A stretch of 64,000 nucleotides of DNA from Chaenocephalus aceratus (lineage: Eukaryota > Chordata > Actinopteri > Perciformes > Channichthyidae), in the NCBI GenBank assembly GCA_023974075.1, contig JAMFTG010000238.1, forward strand, positions 62,001 through 126,000, given 5' to 3'. Positions 1-11,024 of this stretch are shown piece after piece; positions within the stretch are counted from its first letter, which is position 1; every line of letters starts with the position of its first letter. Below the pieces are notes generated by a model that saw only the letters and a program-made list of their open reading frames with translations, did not search any database and was not told the origin of the DNA. A program made the position numbers and the translations under genes.

Positions 1-2
1 AA

Positions 3-1427
3 CAATGTCTGGCGGAAAGACGACAACAAGAACAAACAACTCGGGGATGGGAAGACTCTCAATCCACACGCCGAACTAATTACTCTCCTGATGAACAAAA
101 TTACAGAGCACAAGGAGATGACAATGACAGTGCACATTCAGGATACCCAGAACAAACACGGCAACAACAGGGTTTTACAACACCCTCAAGGAAAAGCAGA
201 GGCGATGAAATCAACCAACAAACGTGGACAGCGCCCATAGCTGAAAGACTCAGGAGTACAGCACATCGCGTCATGCCATTGATAGCAGCCGGAAAAGGAG
301 GATTTCAATACCAACCATGGAATCACAGGGACATGGAAGCATTAGTGGGAAAACTACCTCCACTCATCAAAGGAGGTCAGAAGTGGGTGAATGATCTGGA
401 GAAATACACAGCCCAAGACCACCTGTGCTTGGGAGACATAAGGGCCCTGCTCGGACGGATTGAAGGACGACTTGAAGCAAGAGCAATAGATTCCGAGGCC
501 AATTGCACAAATGACCCAGATGACATTCCATTCAACTACATCAGGTCAAATTATTGGGCTGCTATTCGTCACATCTACCCGACAACACGCAGTTTACATG
601 CTCTCAGCAGCTTAAAGAAGGAGACAGGGGAAGACATGCATGTATTCTTGAAGAAATGTGAAGAAGTGTGGGAGGCTTGCACGGGTGAAAGACATGATCT
701 TTCTCCAGCTATTGAAATGGTGTGGAAGAACTCTGTCATTAAAGCCCTTCCCTTGGCAGTGCAGGCACGTCTGGAAGAAGTGGTGGGATTGGACAATAAA
801 CCCGCTGAACAATGGAGACAACATCTCATACACCACGATATCAGACACCAGGCAGCAAAAACGGGACTAGATGAAGACGATAAAATCCAAGCAAGGAGAC
901 TCCTGAAGATACAAATAGCTGAAAAAGATACCGAAGCTAATAAAAACAAGAAAGCGGCAAGGCAAATGGCAACTACAGCAGAGAAGACCATAGAAACGGA
1001 GACAGTAATGCAGACACCGCTAACAGTTCAAGCTCAGGCGGTGCCAGAAAATCAAAAGCAATACCAGCAAAGAGGTGGAGGAAGTTCTAGAGGAAAAGGC
1101 AGAGGAAGAGGTTTCCAGAAAGTGGGATGTTACACATGCGGCCAGATGGACCATTGGGCAAAAAACTGTCCGCATCAACAAATACAAAACCCACCACAAG
1201 TATTACCATATCATCCTGCACAACAGTATTATCCCCAAGTTCAGCAACCGCTATCGCCTATGTATACTCCTGTCCAACTTCAGCCACAAGCACCCATGTA
1301 CGTGCCAACACAGTATCAACCAAGGGGAGGACACAGTGGAGGCAGAGGATTCCAGGGACAACCAGGAGGAGAGGTGCCAAACATGAATCAAATGCCTCTG
1401 ACAGCTTGGAGTGGTCCATATGTATGA
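3..1427 (+). CDS. gag: Retroviral Gag, N-terminus outside window
   Basis: Gag forms the virion shell and packages genomic RNA. The frame is open from position 3, well upstream of the first ATG at 273, so the protein begins left of the window; the first 90 or so residues seen are Gln/Arg/Ser-rich and disordered. A capsid-like helical region follows. A CCHC zinc knuckle (CYTCGQMDHWAKNCP, about nt 1128-1172) sits near the C-terminus after an Arg/Gly-rich stretch, followed by a Gln/Pro/Tyr-rich tail. The frame ends at TGA 1425-1427 and pol continues in the same frame. Confidence 0.85.
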   Translation, partial: QCLAERRQQEQTTRGWEDSQSTRRTNYSPDEQNYRAQGDDNDSAHSGYPEQTRQQQGFTTPSRKSRGDEINQQTWTAPIAERLRSTAHRVMPLIAAGKGGFQYQPWNHRDMEALVGKLPPLIKGGQKWVNDLEKYTAQDHLCLGDIRALLGRIEGRLEARAIDSEANCTNDPDDIPFNYIRSNYWAAIRHIYPTTRSLHALSSLKKETGEDMHVFLKKCEEVWEACTGERHDLSPAIEMVWKNSVIKALPLAVQARLEEVVGLDNKPAEQWRQHLIHHDIRHQAAKTGLDEDDKIQARRLLKIQIAEKDTEANKNKKAARQMATTAEKTIETETVMQTPLTVQAQAVPENQKQYQQRGGGSSRGKGRGRGFQKVGCYTCGQMDHWAKNCPHQQIQNPPQVLPYHPAQQYYPQVQQPLSPMYTPVQLQPQAPMYVPTQYQPRGGHSGGRGFQGQPGGEVPNMNQMPLTAWSGPYV

Positions 1428-4400
1428 GGAGGCCCAGAGGATTCAATCACAGGTGAAGCAATTCCAGCCCAAGACGAACCAATGGTCACCTGTGAGATTG
1501 AGGGAGAGAAGGTGGAAATGATGGTGGATACAGGAGCCACAGCTTCCTGTTTGACAAAATTGAAGGGAAAACCACCACCACTCTCAAAACACACCCTCAA
1601 AACTGTTGGATACTCGGGAAAAATTGATGTACAGAGATATACATTACCATTGGTCACAAAAATTGGGAAACAACTCCTGCAACATCCTTTCCTCTATGCC
1701 CCAAACTGTCCCATAAATCTGATGGGAAGAGACCTGCTCGTAAAATCAGGAGCAAGAATTCTATGCACACCAGATGGGCTGATTATCCAATTTCCAGGCC
1801 AGATACCACTCTACCAGACATACGACGGACAACAGAGAATCATGATGATGGCAGCAAATCCAGAAAACAACGAAGAAAATGACACAACCACGGTGTACTG
1901 GAGCCGCTTAATCACCACTGAAATCGATACTCCTCATGTCCAAAGAACGTACATGGCCTGGAAGCCATGGATAAATACACTGGGACCCTATGGGCCCCCA
2001 CAAGATCCCCTACATTGTACGTACAATTATCTAAGGAGGCCAGATGAAGAATATCAAGATGCATGGATGGAAGATAAAGAGGGAAAGATGGAAGATTTGA
2101 CTGTAGCAGACATCTACGTAGGACCGCAGGGTGTAGCAGCAGCGGTAAAACTCACACCAGAACAAAAACAATGGTACAATTTATCTGACGAAGCTGTTCC
2201 TCATGTCACACTCGCCATGACCATAGGAGCCGAGTCCAGATCATTGGGTCCAATGATAAAGGTTGCATTGAACACAGAATGGTTGGCAACAGAATCACCT
2301 TTTCTGTGGAGATCAACAGACCAGAAGATGTGGAGGATTGGAAACAATAGCCAGGAACAAGGACTATTGGAGAAGCAAGAATTGGACAGAGATCATGGAC
2401 GAGAACACACAAACCATCCGGACACAGAAGAAATGCTGATGCAGGTGCCTACACATCTTTGGACCACTGGAGACTATGATGTAGGATTAGTGAATCATGA
2501 AGTCTCAGTGAAGCTGGTGGAAAATTACAAACCATGTTGGCGCCCGCAATACAAATTGAAGCAAGAACAAATAGATGGGATAGGAAACACCATACAAGGA
2601 TTGTTACAAGCTGGAGTAATCAGACACACTGGTTCAAATTGGAATACTCCCATCTTGCCGGTACCAAAAGCTGGAAACAAGGGATGGAGAATGGTCCATG
2701 ATCTAAGAGAAGTCAACAATCTCACTAAAACTGCTAATATTCCTGTTCCCGATCCACATGTGGCATTACAAAATCTTAATCCAGGTCACAAATATTTCAC
2801 AGTGATAGATCTAGCCAATGCATTCTTTTGCTTACCATTGGATCCAAAAGTCCAGGATATATTTGCTTTCACCTACCAAAGACAGCGATACACTTACAAT
2901 CGGATGCCACAGGGTTACAAAGATAGTCCAGGATTATTTAACCGTGCTTTAAAACAAGACCTCAGTGCATTGCAACTACCGGAGGGAGTGACTCTGATAC
3001 AGTATGTTGATGATTTACTTCTAGCCGGGCCAGATGCAGCGACATGTCTGGCTGTGACACAACAATTGCTAATCCTACTGGCCAATGTGGGCTACAAAGT
3101 GAAGAAAGAAAAAACACAGATCGCAAGGAGAACAGTTACATTCCTGGGAAGGATGATTTCCTCGAACAGTCTTACTCTGACACCAGCACAACGGTCTTCC
3201 ATCCTCTCTCAACCAAAACCCAAAACAGTGCAACAAATGCTTGCGTTCCTGGGCCTGACAGGTTACAGCAGGACGTACATACCTGACTATGTGGATTTGA
3301 CACAACCACTGAGACACATAATTGCAGAAGCAGGAAACAGAAATCTTAAGGCTACTCTCGAGTGGACATCGCTGGCTGAAGAAGCTTTCACAAAAACGAA
3401 GCAAGCACTGAGTCAAGCGGCACACCTTTCCACTCCGGATTATGACGATGATTTTTGCCTTGACGTTTCTGAATCAGGTGGAATAGTAAATGGGGTCCTG
3501 TTTCAGAAAAAAGGGGGAGTAAGACAGGTACTGATGTACCATAGCTCAAAGTTAGATAATATAGAACTAGGCCAGACAGGATGTGCAAGACACCTAGCTG
3601 CACTAGCAAAAGTCATTGAAAAAACTGCACATGTGGTAATGTGCCACCCATTGAAAGTCAACACAGCCCATGGAGTAGTGGCATTTATAAATTCACAGGC
3701 ATTCACATTTTCCCCAATCAGGAAAATCAAGATTCAGACCAGTCTGTTGAAACCACATATAACATACCAAAGTGGTTTAACAAACATGTCTACAGGACTG
3801 AGCACTGAAGAGCTCACACCCCATGACTGTCAGTTCGTCTCTCAAAAGGATCTCAAGATAAGATCTGATTTAGAAACGGATCCTCTGGACCAACCAGATT
3901 TCACTCTCTACAGTGACGGCTGTTGTTACAAGGGAGACGACGGGAATGTGGCCTCCTATGCAGTAGTCCGGCAGGAGGGAGAAAATATAGAGACATTGGA
4001 AGCAGAAATCATCTCCCAACCTGCTTCAGCCCAACTAGCAGAAGTAGTGGCACTCACCAAAGCCTTGGAGCATGCAGAGGGACAAAGAGTAAACATCTAT
4101 ACAGATTCAGCGTATGCCTATGGAGCAGTGCATATAGACGGACCACAGTGGATCAGAAGAGGGTTCCTAACATCTGCTAAGACACCAGTAAAACATGCCG
4201 AAGCGCTAAAACTCCTGCTAACATCTTTACTGTTGCCAGCACAAGTGGCAGTAATGAAATGCAAAGGACATCAAATATTGAACAATGCAATATCCAGAGG
4301 GAACGATGCAGCAGACAAGGCAGCAAAGAAAGCAGGAGGGTACAGCAAGCAAATGATATGTACAAAGGCCAATACTCAAGAGGAGTTAACCACCGAACAC

Positions 4401-5615
4401 ATCAAAGACATGCAGAAATATGCTGGAGTGTATGAACAGAATCAATGGAGTCAGAAGGGAGCAAAGGAAGTAGATGGCCTGTGGAGAGCCCATGACGGCC
4501 GTTTAGTCGCACCTGCAAAGTTATGCTACCTGCTAATAGAACAATCACATGGTCCCACTCATGTGGGCAAAGCAAGAACAACAAAAGACATTGAACAACA
4601 GTGGTGGCATCCTTACATGAAGGACATGGTTGAAAACTTCGTAAACGACTGTGACACGTGCAATGCTTTCAATGTAAAAAAACCATACAAGTGCCCAATG
4701 GGAAGGTATCCAGTCCCAGAAGCCCCATTCAAAGACATTTGTATTGATTATACAGACATGGGAGCAGACAATGTGGTCAGAGGGTTTAGATATATGTTAG
4801 TAATGATTGATCGTTATACAAGATGGATTGAAGCCATTCCTTGTAAGAAGGAAGATGCAAAGACAGTCATTAAATGGCTTAAAACAGAACTCGTACCCCG
4901 TTATGGGGTGCCAAGGATAATAAGATCAGACAATGGTTCACATTTTACAAGTAAACACTTGGAAGAAGTTGAGTTATATTTCGGTATAATTCATAAGTTT
5001 GGGTCAGCATACCACCCACAATCTCAGGGTATAGTAGAAAGAGCAAATCGAACATTAAAAGGGAAAATAGCAAAAGTCATTTTTGGCACAAAAATGAAAT
5101 GGGTAGATGCTTTGCCTCTGGCACTCATGTCAATGAGATCTTCTGAGGGTGCTAAAACACATCTTTCACCCCATGAGTTGTTAACTGGTCGGCCAATGCC
5201 TGGGCCTCCTAGAGAAGGAGGGACAGGCCCAGTGTTAGACATCAGACAAATAGAAGTGGATGAATATGTCAGGGCTCTGAGTAATATTATCCAAGTCTTG
5301 TCTACACAGGTTCAGAGAACTGCAGAGACGCCAGACGAGACACCAGAAGAGACTCCTGTACGACCGGGTGATTGGGTGAGGTTGAAAGTTCACAAAAGAA
5401 AGTGGGCTGAACCCAGGTGGACGGGTCCGTGGGAGGTTGTTGAAAGAACCTCACACGCTCTCCGGATAAAAGGTAAAAAAGGAGCAAATTGGCACCACCT
5501 GACACATTGTCGCCCTACACCGGCACCTTCCAGAAAATTTTCGGAAGTTAGGACTGATTTGACAGAGCTGGAACAAAACGAAGAATACAAATCAAATCAA
5601 GAGACATTAAGATAG
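1428..5615 (+). CDS. pol: Retroviral Pol: protease, RT, RNase H, integrase
   Basis: Polyprotein in the same frame as gag, with no stop between the gag TGA and the first pol ATG (1482), which suggests expression by UGA readthrough. In order: aspartic protease with DTGA (about nt 1527-1538); reverse transcriptase with the YVDD catalytic box (about 3003-3014); RNase H with LYSDGCC (about 3907) and downstream TDSAYA; integrase with an HHCC-type zinc domain (HVGK...CDTCNAF, about 4560-4670), catalytic Asp near 4750, DNG at 4930 and the Glu in [14 protein letters not shown] (about 5023-5064). The C-terminus has an SH3-like GDWVRLK...WTGPWEV segment typical of gamma-type integrases. The length of nearly 1,400 residues suits a full Pol and no breaks are seen. 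Confidence 0.93.
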   Translation, partial: GGPEDSITGEAIPAQDEPMVTCEIEGEKVEMMVDTGATASCLTKLKGKPPPLSKHTLKTVGYSGKIDVQRYTLPLVTKIGKQLLQHPFLYAPNCPINLMGRDLLVKSGARILCTPDGLIIQFPGQIPLYQTYDGQQRIMMMAANPENNEENDTTTVYWSRLITTEIDTPHVQRTYMAWKPWINTLGPYGPPQDPLHCTYNYLRRPDEEYQDAWMEDKEGKMEDLTVADIYVGPQGVAAAVKLTPEQKQWYNLSDEAVPHVTLAMTIGAESRSLGPMIKVALNTEWLATESPFLWRSTDQKMWRIGNNSQEQGLLEKQELDRDHGREHTNHPDTEEMLMQVPTHLWTTGDYDVGLVNHEVSVKLVENYKPCWRPQYKLKQEQIDGIGNTIQGLLQAGVIRHTGSNWNTPILPVPKAGNKGWRMVHDLREVNNLTKTANIPVPDPHVALQNLNPGHKYFTVIDLANAFFCLPLDPKVQDIFAFTYQRQRYTYNRMPQGYKDSPGLFNRALKQDLSALQLPEGVTLIQYVDDLLLAGPDAATCLAVTQQLLILLANVGYKVKKEKTQIARRTVTFLGRMISSNSLTLTPAQRSSILSQPKPKTVQQMLAFLGLTGYSRTYIPDYVDLTQPLRHIIAEAGNRNLKATLEWTSLAEEAFTKTKQALSQAAHLSTPDYDDDFCLDVSESGGIVNGVLFQKKGGVRQVLMYHSSKLDNIELGQTGCARHLAALAKVIEKTAHVVMCHPLKVNTAHGVVAFINSQAFTFSPIRKIKIQTSLLKPHITYQSGLTNMSTGLSTEELTPHDCQFVSQKDLKIRSDLETDPLDQPDFTLYSDGCCYKGDDGNVASYAVVRQEGENIETLEAEIISQPASAQLAEVVALTKALEHAEGQRVNIYTDSAYAYGAVHIDGPQWIRRGFLTSAKTPVKHAEALKLLLTSLLLPAQVAVMKCKGHQILNNAISRGNDAADKAAKKAGGYSKQMICTKANTQEELTTEHIKDMQKYAGVYEQNQWSQKGAKEVDGLWRAHDGRLVAPAKLCYLLIEQSHGPTHVGKARTTKDIEQQWWHPYMKDMVENFVNDCDTCNAFNVKKPYKCPMGRYPVPEAPFKDICIDYTDMGADNVVRGFRYMLVMIDRYTRWIEAIPCKKEDAKTVIKWLKTELVPRYGVPRIIRSDNGSHFTSKHLEEVELYFGIIHKFGSAYHPQSQGIVERANRTLKGKIAKVIFGTKMKWVDALPLALMSMRSSEGAKTHLSPHELLTGRPMPGPPREGGTGPVLDIRQIEVDEYVRALSNIIQVLSTQVQRTAETPDETPEETPVRPGDWVRLKVHKRKWAEPRWTGPWEVVERTSHALRIKGKKGANWHHLTHCRPTPAPSRKFSEVRTDLTELEQNEEYKSNQETLR

Positions 5616-5940
5616 AAACAGCTCAAAGACAAATTGTCTTTAGGGTTTGTAGATTGAATACTAAAACAGAATACCCATTCTGGTTTTAAATCTGAAACCG
5701 ATTAACTTCTATCAGTCTAATTTTTGTTTTATTATTTTTATATTTTCGTACTATTTTTTGTTCTATTATTTTTACACCAATCAGTCCAATCTTTTTGTTT
5801 CATTATTTTTATATTTTCGTACTATTATTTTTGTTCTATTATTTTTGTTCTATTATTTTTACATACTTTATTTTAGCACTCATTTCTTTTAAACTCTGAA
5901 ACTGATATAACCATGGGTAAAATTGATGAAGTGCCATTGA
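5616..5940 (+). other. AT-rich pol-env spacer
   Basis: About 325 bases without a long reading frame, with imperfect repeats of TTTTTGTTCTATTATTTTTA. It probably contains the splice acceptor for the env mRNA. An ATG at 5913 opens a 63-codon frame that is not the env frame. Confidence 0.6.
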
Positions 5941-8034
5941 AGAAAGAAGTCAGAACAATTAAGGGGCCCCCTAGGGATAAGAATTGTAATAACATTGTTA
6001 GCTGTGTTCATCACAATTGGCATTTTCCTGGTTGGGTGGGGGGTACAGCATCGCGAAGAACCCGAATCCATTCGGACACTCGTAGAAAATGCCAATATCA
6101 CTAACGGAACGTCAGTTGTGTTTAAAAAACTTCCATTTATCCCCAGAGCCAAAAGATCAGCGGAGAAACAGAAGGAGGGGTTAGAAATACTCATCCCCAG
6201 AGGTGAAGCGGTTACGGTCAGTCTTGATGTGTGTGATGTGGTTGTATGTGGAGAACTGCAAGACGAAACAGGCCATGACGTTTATGGGTGCATTCATGCT
6301 TGGGGACGGCCAGATGATAACTCATGGTGTCCCGGTTCAGAGAAGGTATACTGGAGTGCAAGGGCAGAAGGTAATAACAATCCCCCTGGTTTGGCGTTTA
6401 GGTCTCAGCTATCTTTTTCCAAAGGTCGCCATAGTGGAGATATGAGCAAACACAATCCAATAATAATTGCTTTTAAAAGTGCACTCACTCCCCATTTCAA
6501 GAAAAAGGGAGACGTCACTGCATTCCATTTACTGATGGGGATAGAAGTTCCTGGAAAAGACCCAATGGGATCAATTTTAGTGAAGATAATTGACCCACCA
6601 ACTGATGTAATCCCTGATCTCGCCCCAAAATATACTGAATCACTCTTTCAACCAGAACCAGAAATATCCCCTGCTAAATCTGTGAACAATCCACTGGTCA
6701 CCTATCTGAGTACTACCTCTATACAGAAAGTCATAGCAGTAGAAACAGGATACGAGGACACAAATTCCTGGTTAGACTGGGTTGTTTATTCTGTTAAGCA
6801 GAGTAAGATGGCGGACTGTCTGGCCTGTGCGGCTGCCCGACCAAGTTTGGGAACAGTGCCATTTCCATTTAACACCCACAATAACCCAAGAGGACAACTC
6901 TGTATGTACAAACTCTATGGACAAAAATCCCCAGCAGATTGTGTCGACATTGCACAAAAGTATCCAGTGGTAAAAATGAATGACATTCCACCTGACTTCA
7001 CGTCTTACGAGGGACTGTATGACTGCATCACAAGGGACTACCTAAAAGGTACAGAAGTAGGAACTCTCAAGTGGTGCAATTCTACAACGACTTTAATGAA
7101 TCAGGATTTTCTCCCAGGTATAGCTATGCCCATTAGACAGTATCCCAGAACCGATGTGTGGTGGTATTGTGGCACTAAAACCCTGTTTTCAGTTTTGCCA
7201 CAGGATTGGACAGGGACCTGTGCTCTGGTACAGCTAGTGATGCCTTTTTATGCGGTACCAATGACGGCCGAGCAACTGATAAACATGGCAGTCCAGCCCA
7301 AAGCAACCAGGGCTAAAAGGTCAGTCTTTCCAGGGAGTTTTGATTCCACAGTGTACATAGACAGCATAGGGGTGCCCAGGGGAGTTCCAGATGAGTTTAA
7401 AGCTAGAAACCAGATCTTAGCAGGGTTGGAATCCATTTTTCTTTGGCCTACGATAAATAAGAATGTGGACTGGATTAACTATATCTACTACAATCAGCAG
7501 AGGTTCATAAATCACTCCAGAGATGCAATGAAGGGACTAAGCGAGCAACTGGACAAGACCAGCCAGATGTCTTTGCAGAACAGAGTGGCCCTAGATATGT
7601 TGTTGGCAGAAAAAGGGGGTGTATGCAAAATGTTCGGAACCTTATGTTGTACTTTCATCCCAAACAACACCTCACCTGATGGATCAGTCACCAAGGCTCT
7701 GAAGGGACTCACTACTCTGAGCATGGAGTTAGCAGACAACAGTGGGATAGAGAAGAACCCCCTGGGGGGGTTTTTAGATGGTTGGCTGGGGAAGTACAAG
7801 GATTTCCTACTGAGTGGACTGATGTCTATGTCAGCTGTGATCGTGATATTGGCACTGGGCTGTTGTTGTTTCGCATCCTGCATCCGCGCTTTTGCAAACC
7901 GACTGATTAATGGGGCCCTCAACCAGGAATATGCTAGGGGTCAATATCACATGGGGGAACAGTTTCCAATGTTAGTAGAACAGGACGATCCACCCCCGTA
8001 TACAGATGTTGATGAAAATGATGAGTTAGTTTGA
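5941..8034 (+). CDS. env: Retroviral envelope glycoprotein
   Basis: Surface/transmembrane glycoprotein for receptor binding and membrane fusion. The frame is open from 5941 after a TGA. A hydrophobic signal segment (about nt 5977-6033) lies near the N-terminus, but no ATG precedes it in frame, so the initiator probably comes from a spliced leader. Two RAKR furin-type sites are present: one near nt 6148, which could release a leader peptide, and one near 7315, the likely SU/TM junction. TM contains a heptad region, a gamma-type CX6CC motif (CKMFGTLCC, about 7624-7650), a membrane anchor (about 7797-7880) and a cytoplasmic tail with PPPY. The TM sequence closely resembles the percomorph-fish env family. 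No disabling lesion is seen. Confidence 0.88.
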   Translation, partial: RKKSEQLRGPLGIRIVITLLAVFITIGIFLVGWGVQHREEPESIRTLVENANITNGTSVVFKKLPFIPRAKRSAEKQKEGLEILIPRGEAVTVSLDVCDVVVCGELQDETGHDVYGCIHAWGRPDDNSWCPGSEKVYWSARAEGNNNPPGLAFRSQLSFSKGRHSGDMSKHNPIIIAFKSALTPHFKKKGDVTAFHLLMGIEVPGKDPMGSILVKIIDPPTDVIPDLAPKYTESLFQPEPEISPAKSVNNPLVTYLSTTSIQKVIAVETGYEDTNSWLDWVVYSVKQSKMADCLACAAARPSLGTVPFPFNTHNNPRGQLCMYKLYGQKSPADCVDIAQKYPVVKMNDIPPDFTSYEGLYDCITRDYLKGTEVGTLKWCNSTTTLMNQDFLPGIAMPIRQYPRTDVWWYCGTKTLFSVLPQDWTGTCALVQLVMPFYAVPMTAEQLINMAVQPKATRAKRSVFPGSFDSTVYIDSIGVPRGVPDEFKARNQILAGLESIFLWPTINKNVDWINYIYYNQQRFINHSRDAMKGLSEQLDKTSQMSLQNRVALDMLLAEKGGVCKMFGTLCCTFIPNNTSPDGSVTKALKGLTTLSMELADNSGIEKNPLGGFLDGWLGKYKDFLLSGLMSMSAVIVILALGCCCFASCIRAFANRLINGALNQEYARGQYHMGEQFPMLVEQDDPPPYTDVDENDELV

Positions 8035-8780
8035 ATGATGTTAAACGATCAGAGATGAGATTATTCAATGAATGTCCAGCCGATGTGATTCTTTAAATGA
8101 TATCATGTGAAGAAGTGAGAAAAATAAAATGCTAAAATGGAGTGAATCCATTTCAATTTACCCTGTACTATTCCAAGATAGTGTATTTTTATTATTACCC
8201 TATGCTATTCCAAGATAGTGTATTTTTATTATTACCCTATGCTATTCCAAGATAGTGTATTTTTATTATTACCCTATACTATACCAAGATGGTGTATTGT
8301 TTATTATTCATTATTATCCTATACTATTTCAAGATGGTGTATTTTTATTTTTATTATTACATTAAACTAGTACAAGATATTATTTTATTCTTTATTAGCC
8401 ATACTGTTCTAAAATGATGGATCACATGTTGTATGGATCATTGATATTCTAAAATGGGTCGTTTCTTTTCACTTTGTAAAAACAAGTGCTTTAAAACTGA
8501 GCGTGGTATGAGAACGGTTTCTGTGAAAGGAGGGAGGGAGAAATGTTCTGATACCAAGCTATTGCTGCTATTTTGAAGAATGCTGCTATTTTGAAGAACC
8601 ATATTGAATATTAACACTGGAAGTTATGCACAAGGAAAAAACTTTTATGTTTGAACAGTCAAAGTATTTTTGTATTAAAGCCATTCCATTTTATTGTATG
8701 TTTTTATATGAGTTATGTACTATGCAGAGTTCAGATGAAGAACTCATTGATTTCAGTATTATACACACCTTTTAGGTGTG
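8035..8780 (+). other. Non-coding env-LTR region
   Basis: About 750 bases with no credible frame, AT-rich and carrying a tandem repeat in its first half. Several AATAAA-like strings occur. I see no accessory gene. Confidence 0.6.
8160..8345 (+). repeat. 37-bp tandem repeat, 4-5 copies
   Basis: A unit beginning ACCCTATGCTATTCCAAG starts at about 8160, 8197, 8234 and 8271, a spacing of 37 bases; a diverged fifth copy with an insertion starts near 8317. The middle copies are almost identical. Confidence 0.9.
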
Positions 8781-8790
8781 TAAGGAGGGA
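8781..8790 (+). promoter_or_regulatory. Polypurine tract
   Basis: The purine run AAGGAGGGA directly precedes the LTR start and is the expected primer site for plus-strand DNA synthesis. Confidence 0.75.
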
Positions 8791-8791
8791 C

Positions 8792-9379
8792 TGTTAGAAA
8801 TTAAAATCAATGTTTTGAGAGCATAGTGCACCTTAAACACACAGTCAGTTTAATTGCTGTTTTACACTGAAAAACTAGAAGTTCTTGTGCACAAGAACTT
8901 GTTTAAGCTTTTATTCTGAAAATCCTTCATCTCCGGTTAGCATGTGACAACATTCAGACCAACCGGAAATCAAACTGCTGTGAAGTATTTCCTGTATTTT
9001 TAGGAGTTTTGATTACAGCGTTTAGAATGTGTTAAATGAAAAGTCATGAAAGAGTTAAGGAAGAGAAAAGGTGTGTTTAGAGATATATTGAATGTAAAAT
9101 GTCTTTATCCTCTGATATGCGTAACAACGGATGTTGAGAGCCGGCCCGCAGGGAGGAGCCAGCAGAGGATATATATTCAACCAACCTGAGCCAACGGGCT
9201 CTCTTCTCTTCACTACCAGAGCCAGAACCACAGCTGTATTTCTGTTCGGACTATATTCTGTTTGTGGACATCAACCACGCTTTTTATTAATTAAAGTACC
9301 AATTTGAACCTTTCAGAGACTCCATTAGTCTCCTTTAAACTTCTCTCCTGGACGCTAGAAAAATCACACACAGATAACA
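8792..9379 (+). repeat. Retroviral 3' LTR
   Basis: A 588-base segment that begins TGTTA after the polypurine tract and ends TAACA, a perfect 5-base terminal inverted repeat. It contains a TATA box (ATATATATT near 9169-9177) with a pyrimidine-rich start region downstream, and ATTAAA near 9290 as a possible poly(A) signal. The target-site duplication cannot be checked because the 5' LTR is outside the window. Confidence 0.82.
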
Positions 9380-10057
9380 ATAGGCACCGCGGTAGACGCG
9401 CAGTGCAAGTCGGTGTTCAACGGAAACAAGACCGTGCGCGAGGTGGGCCCGGTGTCTCGCCTGGTTCTCACGCAGCTCCAGGCTCTTTACCTGACTCCGG
9501 TCTGCGCGGGCCTCAGGGTGGCCGGGATACCCGCGCCCGATAGGTGCAGCGCGCCCGGTAGCTACACGTATCACAACGGGTGCATGCAGGGCTGCAAGTC
9601 CATTCGCGGCACGTGGGGCTTCTACACCGAGGTGGACCTGGTCGCGCACGACCCGGTTACGGGCAAGATAGTGCTGCTGGAGCTCAAGACCAGGAACAAG
9701 GACGTGCTGGACCAGGCCGCGATGTGGCGATACAACGCGCAGGCCTGGCAGACGTGGATGATGTTCTTGCTCACGTACCCCAGCATGGCTGAGCGTTCGG
9801 CCGCGTACCTGGTGATAGTGAGGCCCGGGACCAACCTGGTTCCCGTAAGGAGTTGCTCGAGACCCACCATCTCGAGGTCTTTGCGCGAAAAGTTCCCGTG
9901 GCTCACTTGTTTCTGCCCCCAGGTGCTCAATTGCCTGGCTCCTACGTGTGTGAACATGAGAGTGGAGAACAGGCGGCCCCCGGGGGAGCCGAGAACGGAC
10001 TCCTGGGTGGACCCCCACTCTGGGAAACCGCAAGAAGCAGGATCGTGGTGCTCGTAA
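9380..10057 (+). pseudogene. PD-(D/E)XK nuclease, 5' part cut off by LTR
   Basis: The frame is open from the first base after the LTR. It contains the signature of PD-(D/E)XK exonucleases: VDLVAHDP followed by VLLELKTRN (about nt 9632-9694), giving the Asp...Glu-x-Lys metal site, and then a Gln-xxx-Tyr motif (QAAMWRY, about 9713-9733) typical of RecB/alkaline-exonuclease types. Such enzymes process replicating DNA in herpesviruses and phages. The N-terminal part is absent because the retrovirus interrupts the gene; the other half should lie left of the provirus. The end after about 9950 may also be frameshifted. Which viral nuclease family is uncertain. Confidence 0.65.
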
Positions 10058-10086
10058 AGGACGGAGAGCGGGCCCCGAAGCCGGCC

Positions 10087-11024
10087 ATGAGGGATATCAG
10101 AGACAAGCGCCACGTGGTGCCTCACATTGACTTCTGTATGCGTAATTTGGGTGCTGTGGAATACACCATGATGAAACTGATGGCCGATGTCGGTATGAAA
10201 GACAAGTGTTTCTAGTGACCGGAGGCAAGGGACACTCTCCCCGAGCGGAGGAGCCCCAGGGAACCCCTGCCGATATCGTGGTTTCGTTCCACCACAAGTT
10301 CCTGGCTTACAAGGAACTCGAGGACAACTGGTGTCCCTGGATGTACTCGAGGATCTGGTGCCCGACATCGAGATGTGCGACGTGGACGGCAGTTACGTAG
10401 ACGGTTGCGTGGAGAGACCCGAGTGCACGGACGGTGTCTTCGTGGCAACTTTCGCGGACCCCGAGAGCAGAGAAGTGTCTATCTTGCGAGAAGCGTGCCT
10501 AGGGTGCACGAGCACAGAGGCCGATACGCTGCTCGTGGAGTTGGCGAACGTACTCGGGGGCAGTGTGACCGTGTGCAGCGGAGACTCTGATTTGGTGGCA
10601 GTGCTGACGGCTTGCGGACGCGAGGGCATTACTTTGAGGATGGAAAACAGGAGCTACCACGAGGACCGAGAAATGCACACTTCGCCCTTCGGAGAGCTAC
10701 TGTGTGCCACTCCCCAGGAACGCGGGTCCAAGCTACCCCGCGGGAGAGCTGTCTTCGAGCGAACTTAGGTTCCGAGCGCTGTGCGACGTCGCGGAGGAAG
10801 ACCAGGGCCTGGCGCACACGCAAAGAGAGCAGCACGTGAAATTCGAAAACATTGTGGCCGGGAACGAGAAGCTGGGTTCCGAGGAAGAGGTAGCCAGGTA
10901 CCTGTACGTAGGCGGGATCAGGGGGTCTCTCTATAGCCTCTTTTTGTCTAGGTCGACCGATTCGAACGGCGAGGAACGGTTTCGAAGAGCTAGGGCGGGC
11001 TGTAGAGCAGAGGGCCGCGGGTAA
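10087..11024 (+). pseudogene. XPG/FEN-like nuclease, frameshifted
   Basis: An ATG at 10087 opens a frame that runs to 10215; the sense continues in a second frame (10206-10400), a third (10331-10768) and again another (10704-11024). The third segment holds TSTEADTLLVELANVL and CSGDSDLVAVLTACG, which match the acidic metal-binding I-region of XPG/FEN1 PIN-fold nucleases (EAD and GDSDL). Such enzymes cut flap or branched DNA during replication. At least three frame changes mean no intact product can be read. The PIN-nuclease call rests on these two motifs. Confidence 0.5.

Larger units (their letters stand above)
1..9379 (+). mobile_element. Endogenous retrovirus, 5' end outside window
   Basis: A provirus in the order gag, pol, env, 3' LTR, all on the plus strand. 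The three coding regions have no frameshift or premature stop apart from the gag terminator, so the copy looks young. The sequence is AT-richer than everything to its right. The 5' LTR and primer binding site lie left of the window. The right boundary is set by the terminal TAACA of the LTR, which is the inverse complement of its initial TGTTA. Flanking coding sequence resumes at once at 9380. Confidence 0.9.

Noticed and set aside
575..991. Minus-strand frames inside gag and pol
   Set aside because: They lie opposite clear retroviral coding sequence and have no domain.
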